From Trichomonas vaginalis G3 (lineage: Eukaryota > Parabasalia > Trichomonadida > Trichomonadidae), in contig NC_067203.1 of NCBI RefSeq assembly GCF_026262505.1, positions 8,680,001-8,744,000 of the forward strand: 64,000 bases of DNA, in the 5' to 3' direction. Within the stretch, counting starts at the first letter, position 1, and each line of letters opens with the position of its first letter. Shown piece after piece: positions 32,214 to 41,774 of this stretch. Made by a program: the position numbers and the translations under genes. Under the pieces are notes generated by a model. It ran no database searches and had not been told where the DNA came from. It was given only the letters and a program-made list of their open reading frames with translations.

Positions 32214-32744
32214 ATGAATTCAACTACCACGTCTGATACGGAAGAATCATCAAAGCAAACATATTCAAATGCTCCATTGACATCTATTTCATCTTTGACT
32301 GATAGATCTGCAGAAAGAGATGATCTTTTCCCTCTTCCAAATGTTCCTGAATACGGAAGTTCTCCAATTCCAATTTCAAGATGGACAAAACCGACATTTA
32401 TTGAAAGAAATTTTGGAAAAAGAAAACCACAAAACTTTTACTTTAATTTTACCCCCGAATCTTTAACTCCTTTTGAATTGAATCTAGGGGATTTACATTA
32501 TAGATGGGTTGATGGCTTTTGGTTCAACTTAGGCACTGATTATGAAGCAGCGTGCGTTGAAATGACAGAAAAAAGAAAGCAGGAATATATTGAAGAGAAT
32601 GAACAACTTCGAGCAGAAATTGAAATATTACTTGATCTAAATACAGATTATGAGATGAAAAAGGCTCATTTAAGAGAGAAATTACAAGATCTTGAAGATC
32701 TCATTCGTTCTTACCCAGGAGTTATGGATGATAGTAGTGATTGA
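32214..32744 (+). CDS. Chibby-like protein
   Basis: A 176-residue protein from the ATG at 32214. A Ser/Thr-rich disordered N-terminus is followed by 'FELNLGDLHYRWVDGFWF' (about residues 89-106) and then a coiled coil 'EENEQLRAEIEILLDLNTDY' (about 123-142) continuing to 167. Chibby (CBY1) has the same order: 'L.LGL..G..L.F.NGQW' and then a coiled coil with 'NQQLEEENNLLRLKVDILLD'. The NEQLRAEIEILLDL block is especially close. Chibby sits at the distal centriole/basal body and helps ciliary vesicle docking, so a basal-body role for the flagella is a fair inference. The animal Wnt-antagonist role would not apply. The reading frame is intact. Confidence 0.7.
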   Translation: MNSTTTSDTEESSKQTYSNAPLTSISSLTDRSAERDDLFPLPNVPEYGSSPIPISRWTKPTFIERNFGKRKPQNFYFNFTPESLTPFELNLGDLHYRWVDGFWFNLGTDYEAACVEMTEKRKQEYIEENEQLRAEIEILLDLNTDYEMKKAHLREKLQDLEDLIRSYPGVMDDSSD

Positions 32745-33069
32745 TCATAGCCAATTGGATTATGCTCTTTTTACAATTGAATTATTAGATCATTACCAAA
32801 AAAAATGTGTTAATATTAGATTAATTATATAATTTTAATATTTATAATTAATCTTCTATGACACTATGATATTAAGCAAAAAACTTAGTGCTACAATGTT
32901 TTTGTCTCAAAAAAAACAGCATTTAAGTTAAATCTCTGGATTATTAAAAAAAATCAACGATTTGCTTATATGCCATAAGCAAAAATAGAAGATCAAATGA
33001 AATGTACTGTTGAGATCTGACATTAATTTTATTAAAAATAAAAATATCGCTTTTTTTTATTTATGTATA

Positions 33070-33457
33070 GAAAATTATATGAGTAGGTGACAAAAGTGCA
33101 TACTCTTAAACAACCGTCGGATTTCCGGGTGAAATCGTGACACACTTTCGTCTTTCGTAGGCAGTGGTGGTTGTTACAAAAGGTAACTTCGAATGTAGCG
33201 TGAAATCTGCAAAAAAAATTCTGAAATTTGAATGGAGAACACAAAAATTGAATAGTTTACGTCAATAAAAAAGAGAAAAATGAAGCCAATGTGTCTCGAA
33301 CCTAGGACTTAGATAAGCAATCCCACTGTTTATCCCATTACACTACATGCATCTGTCACCTTAGTCAATGAGATCAACTATATGATAACTTTTTCCCCAT
33401 TATATTCTTGTGGAAAAGTGACAAATAGCAACTTTGACCCTCTCTCGAAAATTATAT
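33070..33457 (-). mobile_element. 366-bp dispersed element with internal tRNA-like promoter, copy 2
   Basis: The element itself is 33081-33446, in the opposite orientation to the copy at 22491 and exactly as long. It is flanked by a perfect 11-bp target duplication GAAAATTATAT (33070-33080 and 33447-33457). The tRNA-like part, read on the minus strand, spans about 33285-33352 with GGTTCGAGAC as B-box-like sequence. The two copies differ at scattered bases only. Confidence 0.8.
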
Positions 33458-33539
33458 TTCATTTCATTTTTCGAGTTCAACCATAGCATATGAGTATGAA
33501 AATTGTATTCAGAATATCACACCTTAGAAAATTAGAAGT

Positions 33540-33960
33540 TTTGCATTATGGAGAGAAGTTCGTTCATAATTATCATTTTCATTGATTTTTGCATCATGTG
33601 AAATAAGCAGTTCTTTTGTTTCTTTAGTATGATATTTTGTCGCATAATGAAGAAGTGTATGTTCATACTTGATTTGGTTTGTGCATTGGGCAAAATTAAA
33701 TATTCTACATAAAGTGTTTGTTGATATTATTTGTCTGATCTTAATACACTAAAAATGTTTGATGATTATTGAAAGTGTTGCAATAAGATTATACAATTTG
33801 TATTGTTCACCAGAAAAGTAACAAAATCATAAATATGTGAAATAATTGCATTCCTCATGAACATTAAATTAGTATTATTGCTTTTCAAGCATTAATACAT
33901 TAACTTCTGATTTCCACTAAAAAAGGTAATTGACGACATTTTTAAATTTTAATAAGATCT
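33540..33960 (-). pseudogene. decayed DUF3447/ankyrin gene relic
   Basis: Minus-strand fragments still resemble the neighbouring DUF3447 genes: an ankyrin piece near 33585-33660 (compare CATGTGAAATAAGCAG), then a piece equivalent to 'SHNIDFVTFLMNE' near 33800-33870. Stops and indels break it throughout. It lies just downstream of the less decayed copy at 34010-35324, suggesting a local duplication that has been dying. Confidence 0.6.
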
Positions 33961-34009
33961 ATTATCAAAAATATCAGAAAAAGAACGAGAAATATTATAT
34001 ATAGGAATA

Positions 34010-35324
34010 CTATTTTACTGCACTATGGGAAATAAGAAGCTCGGCCGTTGCGTTATTATTATTTTCTTCTGCATAATGAAGAGCAGTTTTTCCAAAGCTA
34101 TCTTTTTCGTTGATATTTGCACCATGTGAAATAATAAGTTCGACTATTTCTTTACTATTACTTGTAGCTGCACAATGAAGGGTGGTTCTTCCAATATTAT
34201 CTTTTTCATTAACATTTGCACAATGTGAAATAAGAAGTTCGACTAGTTCTTTAATATTATTTATTGTTGCATAATGAAGAGCCGTGTTTCTAATACAATC
34301 TTTTTTCATTAACATTTGCGCCATGTGAAATAATAAGTTTGGCTATTTCTATAATATTATTTTTTGCTGCATAATGAAGAGCAGTTTTTCCAAAGTCATC
34401 TTTTTCGTTGATATTTGCACCGTTTGAAAGGAAGTATTTGCAAAGAGATGGAGTATTGAAATAAGGGGATATAAGAAAGCATTTGTTAACATCATTAGTT
34501 TGATCGAAATAAACTAAAAACGCTTCAAGATTATTAAATAATCCACATGAACCTAAATCGATTTCTATATTGTATTCATTCATCAAGAATGTAACAAAAT
34601 CAATGTTGTGTGAAATAATTGCATTTTTCATGCAAAATTTACCTGGTTTTTGATATTTCAAACATTCACTCATGATCTCTGGATTTCCGCCTAAAAATGA
34701 AAAATCTAGACATGTTTGAGCTATTTCTGAATTGAATTTCGTCCTTAATAGCTTGAAACAATCAACTGCTCCATGGTAACAGCATAATTCAAGTAATGAA
34801 TATCTTTTCATAGAATATGGATATAATTTGCTTTTAAGTTTTTGATCTTTATCAAAACCATCTATTTCAGTGAATGTGATGAAACTTTCTAGGTCATTAT
34901 ACATAATTGCTTTGTAAATTGTATTTTCTGTATGAATATCCAGATTTTCAGATTTAAATCCTTCGAAATCATATTTTTTGTCTAATATAATTCCATATTC
35001 TTTATAAAACAAGTAGTTTGAAATATCTTTAACATTAAAGACATCTTTGACATGATAATCATCACATATGAGTTTGGCAAGAAATAAATATGACTTTGAA
35101 TAGCGATTATTATAAGGAATGATCTCTAAAATACTATTCATAATATTTGTGGGAGGGCATTTCTTTGAATCAATCAGTTCTGCTTTGATCATTTTGTAAA
35201 TCTTGTTTAATTCTTCTTCATTTTCAGTTTGCAGCTGATACAATGCATTATATGAATCAATGTGGTATTTATAAATACTTCGCAGTTCATTGAATTTATT
35301 TATATGAATGTTTTGATCAGACAT
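34010..35324 (-). pseudogene. DUF3447-type ankyrin gene with a frameshift
   Basis: From the ATG at 35324 the protein begins MSDQNIHINKFNELRS, the family start, and passes through the DUF3447-like region ('YSLLELCCYHGAVDCFKLLR', 'NPEIMSECLKYQKPGKFCMK') into two ankyrin repeats. At about 34308 the coding strand has six A where five would keep 'NVNEKDCIRNTALHYA'; as it stands the frame ends 'NVNEKRLY'. Three more repeats continue in the next frame to 34010. It is shorter than most family members. A recent pseudogene or base error. It shares the same head with the gene at 7957-9571. Confidence 0.85.
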
Positions 35325-35558
35325 GTAAAATTTAAACAAAATAATTTGGTTTATGCTGGCTACATATGGTATTATCTCGAATAATAGTCAATTTTGTTCT
35401 ATGATTTGATTAAAATTCTTAATCTTTTAGATTAAAATTTACTTTAGTCCTGCCCATAAGTGGACATAAATGAGCAAATTTCACTCATTTTCGTGTGAAA
35501 CAGATATATCTATATTAAAATCGTATCTGTGCCCAAAATCGAGATCAAAAATTTTAGG
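35325..35558. promoter_or_regulatory. short divergent promoter region
   Basis: 234 bp separate the DUF3447 gene from the Pol5-like gene. The latter's ATG (35559) is preceded by GATCAAAAATTTTAGG. The start itself is chosen at 35559 because the open frame above it begins only at a GTG. Confidence 0.35.
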
Positions 35559-38012
35559 ATGGAGTTACTTGCTTCCATCAAAACTACAACAGATCCATTT
35601 ACAGTTGTCAAGACATTTGTTGAAACTGTCAAGGAAGACCTCAGACAAATATCTAAAACAAAGCCAGAATCTGCTGATACAGAAAAAAAGAAATATACTA
35701 CTAATTTATTAATACATATGTTCAAGTCACTTCGTGCCAAAGATATCAAACGCAGAGCTAACATGGCTTTTGCACTCAGTGAGCTTATTAAAGGACTCAA
35801 AGGCTTAAATCCAACTGAGATTTACGAATTAACGAAGAGCACACTTGAAATGGGCACAGAAACAGTTGATCTTCGTTATAACATGGTTGCCATCTTCATG
35901 GCTTGGACAGCAATCTCACGTGGAGGACTTTTCAAAGGACAAAAAGAAATCATCATTGCTATCATACGTAACATTCATGGTTATTCGAATGATTGCATGT
36001 CTCTCCGTGCATTAGGCTACCAAACTCTTTACGCAATCATGATTTCAAACTTTGATACCACAGAAGATTTCGAAAAATACGCATACAAAGAGATCGTTGC
36101 AGAGCTTGGCTCAGTTGTTATCCCACCACACTATGATTCTCTCGAATTTTGGTACAAGATTTGCAAATACTACAAATCATTGCCTTTGAGCAACAAACCA
36201 TGGGTTAAATCACCAACAGGCTCAAAGATCCTTCAGTCCTTCGCTTCAATCTACGAGTCATCTGTTCGCCAATTGCCAAATATTCCAACATTGTACAATT
36301 TCCTTGCAGAAAACAACGCCATGCAGCTTGTAACCAACACAATCAACAAATTTACAGATACCCCAATGGTCAGCTTAATGGCCTTAACAGCTGTTTGCCA
36401 AAGTCCTTCATTAGATGTAAATACATATCTCCAAATCTTCGAAAGGCACGAAGAATCCATCCGTGCTCTTGCCCAGTCCAAGCACGGCGCAGTTCTTGTC
36501 CAAGCAGCCGTTGACGCCGCAAACAGATTCAACAAATCTACAAAAGGCAAAGTTCCAAGGATCTCTGCTGCCCTTGTCTCAACCCTCCATTCCAAGCAGG
36601 TCTCGCAGTTCCTTGCCCAGCTCTCAGACGAAACCACACAAGAAGTTATTTCGTTAATTGGTCAGAAGCCTGAGAAGACACAAACAAAGGATGAAAGCGA
36701 CGATGAAGAGAAGGAAGAGAAATCCGAAGAAAAACCAGTTGACAAGCCATTCCACGCTTACGTTGAGTTACTTTGGGGCCAAATTCGCCGCGAAACGTTA
36801 AAGGACACAAATATCATCAAAGACCTTTATTCTAAGATCCTTTCCAAGATCAATGAAGACAAGGAGCATTTGTCTAAAGCGGAACTCGAAGAAGAGAAAG
36901 AAATTCTTCAAGAAAGAATTTCATCGGAAGAATCCGAAATTTTCGAGTTGTTCCAACACATTGTTGATAAATTCACTGCAGAAGGCGAATCCTGGCTTAC
37001 TCTTCTTTCCGGAACAGAGTCCATCTCTTTCAAGCTCATCAAGGACGAGAAGACAACAGTTTCCAATGCAAATCTCCTTCTCAAGGCATCGATCAAACTC
37101 CACAAAGATGTTTCGAAAGAACACGAAGAAGAAATTGAAGAAATTTCTGACATCGAGAGTTTATCGAAAGTTTCTTTGAAGTTGATCAAAGAGAATTGCG
37201 AGTTCTGCAAGACATTGGGACGCCACATCATCTCCTCCGCTTTCGAGTACATCAAACAAGAGCAATTCGATTTTTTCACATTCGATCCTTACGTTGTAAT
37301 CAGAGCTTCTGTAACAAAGAAATTCTGTTCATCAGCAATTCCTAAATTGATTACAATGAAGAATTTGCCGAGATCGATCATGAACTACACTTCCAAGCTG
37401 AGGATCGATGCAGATGAGGATTCGGCCATGGAGATCTTGAAGTCTATAATGATTCACGCTCCTTCTGACAATAATTACATCGAAAACATTTTCACAAATT
37501 TGGTGTCAAAATTGTCAGATGAAAAAATGTCACTTTTCGCCAAAGAAATGTTGAAATTCAACATTGACCATATTGGAAGCAATTCAAGTGATTTCACTGT
37601 TGCATTCCTCAAGAACGGTCTTAAATCTGCTGAGTGCTTGCTCGACGCAATAATCGAACAAGCGAAACCAGAAGAAGACAAAAATGGAGTTCAGACAAGA
37701 TACAGAACATGGTTAAACGAAGCAGCAACGAGACAGAACTTGGATGCAGACAAAATAACTGTTGCATTGAACAAGATTGTTTCTTTCCCTGAAGGAGATT
37801 CAAGAGCAAACAGAAGCAAACAAGAAGATGCTTTAGTTTTCTTGGCTGCTTTCTTGTTCCAACAAAAGAGATTCATCAAAATTGGTGATTTGTTGGAGAA
37901 AGTTAAGAAACTTGATAACTCTCAGTCAAAGAAAGTTAAGAAGCTTGTAGATGAAATAGTTCAGTCTCAAGTTGAAAGAACAGAAGAAGCTGAAGAAGAA
38001 AAACAAAATTAA
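35559..38012 (+). CDS. Pol5/MYBBP1A-like nucleolar protein (DNA_pol_phi family)
   Basis: An 817-residue, almost wholly helical protein from the ATG at 35559. The N-terminal 150 residues recall the DNA polymerase phi family: 'KDIKRRANMAFALSELIKGL', 'ELTKSTLEMGTE' and 'RYNMVAIFMAWTAISRGGLF', in the order of 'R.GFAVALTELL' and 'FGRLFGLLAIIQSG' in Pol5/MYBBP1A. An acidic linker 'DESDDEEKEEKSEE' lies near residue 390 and a second charged helix at the C-terminus. Pol5 is, despite its name, a nucleolar ribosome-biogenesis and rDNA-transcription factor; no polymerase motif is visible here either. Codon use here is less A+T-rich than in its neighbours, as expected of a highly expressed housekeeping gene. 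Confidence 0.6.
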   Translation: MELLASIKTTTDPFTVVKTFVETVKEDLRQISKTKPESADTEKKKYTTNLLIHMFKSLRAKDIKRRANMAFALSELIKGLKGLNPTEIYELTKSTLEMGTETVDLRYNMVAIFMAWTAISRGGLFKGQKEIIIAIIRNIHGYSNDCMSLRALGYQTLYAIMISNFDTTEDFEKYAYKEIVAELGSVVIPPHYDSLEFWYKICKYYKSLPLSNKPWVKSPTGSKILQSFASIYESSVRQLPNIPTLYNFLAENNAMQLVTNTINKFTDTPMVSLMALTAVCQSPSLDVNTYLQIFERHEESIRALAQSKHGAVLVQAAVDAANRFNKSTKGKVPRISAALVSTLHSKQVSQFLAQLSDETTQEVISLIGQKPEKTQTKDESDDEEKEEKSEEKPVDKPFHAYVELLWGQIRRETLKDTNIIKDLYSKILSKINEDKEHLSKAELEEEKEILQERISSEESEIFELFQHIVDKFTAEGESWLTLLSGTESISFKLIKDEKTTVSNANLLLKASIKLHKDVSKEHEEEIEEISDIESLSKVSLKLIKENCEFCKTLGRHIISSAFEYIKQEQFDFFTFDPYVVIRASVTKKFCSSAIPKLITMKNLPRSIMNYTSKLRIDADEDSAMEILKSIMIHAPSDNNYIENIFTNLVSKLSDEKMSLFAKEMLKFNIDHIGSNSSDFTVAFLKNGLKSAECLLDAIIEQAKPEEDKNGVQTRYRTWLNEAATRQNLDADKITVALNKIVSFPEGDSRANRSKQEDALVFLAAFLFQQKRFIKIGDLLEKVKKLDNSQSKKVKKLVDEIVQSQVERTEEAEEEKQN

Positions 38013-38200
38013 CTTTTAATAGAATTTATATTTTTTTATTTTAGAATGGTATATATATAATATATTTCTTAGAGTAAACATAACAAAATTATAAATATAG
38101 TTTTATTTTATTTGTTGTTGAACTTGAATGTAATTCCAATTAATGTTCATGAATTAATAAAATATCAATGGGCATTGAAAGATTTCAATTCATTACACTC

Positions 38201-38348
38201 TTAAGGATGCGCTTACTCCCCTATGACATTTCACTCATTACACTCTTAAGGCCTTCAATTCGGATGTTTAAAGTTAAATTTCAATGGCGCTTCACGCCAG
38301 TTGTCAAAAATTTGAAGTAAAGTCAGATGGGCGTAAGTGCAGCCTTAA
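38201..38348. mobile_element. 140-bp TTAA miniature element
   Basis: TTAA at 38201-38204 and 38345-38348 bound ends GGATGCGCTTACTCCCC and, inverted, GGCTGCACTTACGCCCAT. The ends are imperfect inverted repeats over about 25 bases. The right half is the dispersed sequence also found at 13221-13290. Confidence 0.7.
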
Positions 38349-38612
38349 GATGGCACTAGAACTCCAAAATTTTTTATTTCAGTATTCAATAATGAATTTA
38401 TAGCTAATCATATATTCATTATAGTGAGAGAGGGAAAGCATGAAAAATATTGCATATAATGAAAGAGTGAAATTAGATATTTCCTCTGGCGAAAATTTTA
38501 GAGAGAGTGAAAGCAGGAAAATCATTTAATATATTATTTTCATTTTATTGATGTTCAGTTCTATTTTAGATAAGAATAAAAACAAAGAATGCTGAAAACG
38601 AAATAAAGTTAA

Positions 38613-38781
38613 CTTTTATAGAAATCAGTATGAAATGTGTTTTTTGACACGTAAAGCTCTCAATTCATTATACCATGTTTGTCGATTTTTATATATTTTT
38701 TGCTTTCATTATCTATGATATTAAAAATTATGTCATCAGAATGTGAAATAATTAAACAAATGCCCTACGGGAAGTATTTTA
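38613..38781 (+). repeat. 169-bp dispersed repeat, left copy
   Basis: Nearly identical, in inverted orientation, to 47984-48153 (shared landmarks CTTTTATAGAAATCAG and GCCCTACGGGAAGTATTT). The remaining stretch 38782-39306 is A+T-rich with nothing else recognised. Confidence 0.75.
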
Positions 38782-39306
38782 AAAATTGATTGTAATTATA
38801 GTTAGATTAACCATCATCACTTGCAAACTGAACTAATTTACTACTTCTCCAATTAACACTCATGAACAATGCTTTTTTTTAAAAAAATATAATTTTTTAT
38901 TCTAAATTTTACATTAACATGTCATTTATTATGATCTCATAAAACATATCCATATATTATAGTTACAGTAATATTAAAATTTCAAATTTTGAATTAATTT
39001 GGTTATATTATGACCATTAAGCCAAGATCCCAACTTCTCTATGCTATCTATGAATTTCAACTCTATATGTAACTAACACGTTATAAGTTTTGTTTATAAA
39101 TATAAGGTGCATTTCAGTAAATTACTCTTTTATAATAGTTCTTTTATTACAGCTATAAAATCTATACTAAATCTATATGTTTTTATACTAAATTTATTAA
39201 TTGTAATACTAATTTTAATTGTTGCTGATCATATGCTAAATTTTATATGAAATTCTTAATTAGAAACTTGAGTTGAATATATATTATATGAAACAATCGG
39301 TGTTTA

Positions 39307-39898
39307 AAACAAAATACAGCTTGACTTATATAGTAATTTATGCTTTACATGTATTTTATATAAATTTTTATTGAATTCAAATATTCAATAGTTTTTTTAT
39401 GCTAGATTAGTTGTATTTATTTAAATATATTATATTGGCAACCTTTCTTTACCCTGTCCTAATAAACGCATTTTGTAAAAAAATATAGTGCATCGGTTTC
39501 GAACTAGCGTCCCCGGTACCAAATAGTAAGGGGTAATAACCATTCGACCATTTGCCACGTAAAGCATCGCCAGATTTTTTTGTATTTAATCACTCCCAAA
39601 ACACTGTTTTGGCTTATTGGAAGCATATCAGACATAATCGCCATAATCAAAAAATCTATATACCCAATAACTAATAAATTTGTCGATATAGATTTTCCAT
39701 AAAATTAGTTTTTAGTCTGATCTTAAAATAAATTTAATTTTTTATAAAAAAAATCACATTTAAAAGTACCTTTTTAGTAGCTCGAAATCCTGTTGGTGGA
39801 TTTCGGGCGTACTTCAAAATTAGCTTTTCTTCTACATATGCAAGCTATATTTTAAATATGGAGCAAATCGGATCGGCGAAAGGAGTTTAGTTACCTTT
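39307..39898 (-). repeat. ~590-bp dispersed element with tRNA-like core, left copy
   Basis: Almost identical to 46271-46872 but inverted. The tRNA-like stretch, read on the minus strand at about 39487-39560, has an A-box-like TGGTCGAATGGTTA and a B-box-like AGTTCGAAACC. The inner end overlaps the 3' end of the BspA-like gene and supplies its last ~20 codons, so the element probably truncated that gene. Confidence 0.75.
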
Positions 39899-40996
39899 AT
39901 AAAGTTTTGAATGTTGAAACACGAAACGCTTTTGTAACAAATTGGAGTTCGGGATGGTGTCATGATTGGCGTTCTCGCAGGAAGACATTCTGTGAGTGTA
40001 TTAGAATATGATGTGAATCCGAAGAAAGAGTTATAATTGTAATGAGAAGACACAAGCAGATTAGGTGTCCCTACAGCTGTACAGTCAAGTTGATAAACGC
40101 CACAATATTCAATAGATTGAATACTGGCTATGTATAACACATCTTTAGCAATTACTCTTACAGAAGCAGGAATTACAAGTTTTGTTATTGATCCAAAAAC
40201 ATTTAAGTAGTTAGCAATATATATTAATGTGTCAGGCAAAATTAAATTTTCAATATTGCAATTATTAAATATCTCAGTTGGACAAATAGTTGCAATTGTG
40301 TTAGATAAATCAATACTTCTCAGATTCCGACAATTACGAAACATAGAGTTGCCAAGTGTTTCTAAACGAGCTTCAACTTTATATTCAGAAAATGTGCATC
40401 TGGAAAAAACAGCGCATTCTGCAACAAACTTTGTCGTATGTTCAAGCTGACCAGTGAAATTAGCAGGAACTCGATAAACAGTTTGAAAGTCACTACTATA
40501 CAGAACTCCATCATACACAATGAAGTTTGGTGAATCGCTCTCAATAATATTTAAATTTTCGAGATCTAATAAACAATATTTTTGGAATGACATCAATGAT
40601 TTCTAGGGAATCAGGTAATAGTATTTCTTCTAATTTGGAGTGATAGAAAATAGATTCTCCAACAGAATTTGTCAATTTAGTTTTTGATAAATCTGCAAAT
40701 TTAATACTTGAATAATTGAAAGAACAATTGCCTAAACTAACAAGTTGTGATCCAAATACTATAGATTCGACCTTTGAGCATGCAAATGAGTGATCACCAA
40801 TCGAGATGATGGAATCTGGAAGTGTGATGTTGGTGATATTGCATTGATAGAATGCGTAAGAGGATATGTGAGAAATTGGATGGCCTTCATACTGGTCAAT
40901 TACAAGACTGCCACTAAAACTAGGATCAATTGCTGGATCATTTCCATTTCCAACGCAAAACTCATTGTTAATTTCATAATATGATACTTCAGTCAT
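39832..40996 (-). pseudogene. BspA-like leucine-rich-repeat protein gene, broken
   Basis: From the ATG at 40996: treponemal/BspA-type LRRs such as 'ITLPDSIISIGDHSFACSKV', 'SKLEEILLPDSLEIID' and 'CNIENLILPDTLIYI'. These proteins are a large trichomonad surface or secreted family. The frame shifts at about 40573, where the coding strand has five A; four would keep '..IIDVIPKYCLLDLENL' in frame. Past the LRRs comes a Thr/Pro piece 'LPARTPIMTPSRTP', then the frame runs into the dispersed repeat and ends. The usual transmembrane segment and cytoplasmic tail are missing. Two faults (frameshift and repeat-made end) argue for a pseudogene. Confidence 0.75.
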
Positions 40997-41319
40997 TACT
41001 CAAAACAAATCTCTTTTATATTGTGAACCGATATATGTTTGATTTAGTTTTGAACGCAACATATTTAAAATTTCTGATCTATTCTCAAAAAAATTCAATA
41101 GCTATTCCTTAATTTACCTTAAATTTCTGACAACCTAGAATATTTTGATAATACATGCATCCATATTATTGAAGTACGGTGCACTCTTGTTTCTTCCAAT
41201 AATATATTAAGATATTTTCTTATTAGGTATAATGAATTAAATAAGAAAAAAAAAGTGGCAAAAATGCCACTTTGTAAAGTCAAAATGCCATTTTTTCAGA
41301 ACATTTACAATTGTCATCC

Positions 41320-41590
41320 ACTTATTTTATCTTTTGATTCTTTGTATGCTCCAGCAGAGACAAGATAATTAACAACTTCAGAATGATCATTTTGTGATGC
41401 TACAATGAGTGGAGTAGATCCATAATTATTCTTTGTTTCTTTATCAGCTCCAACAGAGATAAGACATTTAAGCAGCTTCTAGATGACCCGAGTGGTTAAC
41501 TTGTTTATAATTAGAATCCTCTATAAGAGATATAATAAGTTCAAAATTTCCTTCGAATGCTTTAGTGATAACATTAAATTCCATCAAAAA
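41320..41590 (-). pseudogene. ankyrin-repeat gene relic
   Basis: Minus-strand sequence matches the ankyrin repeats of the 25215 gene (compare TCTTTATCAGCTCCAACAGA and CAATGAGTGGAGTAGATCCA) for about two repeats, then a worn version of the part before the repeats. Frame interrupted; no start. The rest of 40997-41774 holds no gene. Confidence 0.65.
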
Positions 41591-41774
41591 TTGTCAATTC
41601 CGGAGATTCTTGGCAGTGATTCTTTTTATTTTGGAGATTTTGGACAAGCTTAAATTCTAAAAAAACTATATAATTATATAATTCAAATATAAACGGACAC
41701 TTTTTTACTTTGTTTTTCCTGGAAATTTACAATTAAAAAAAATATAATCATAATAAAAATAAAATAAATATTTT

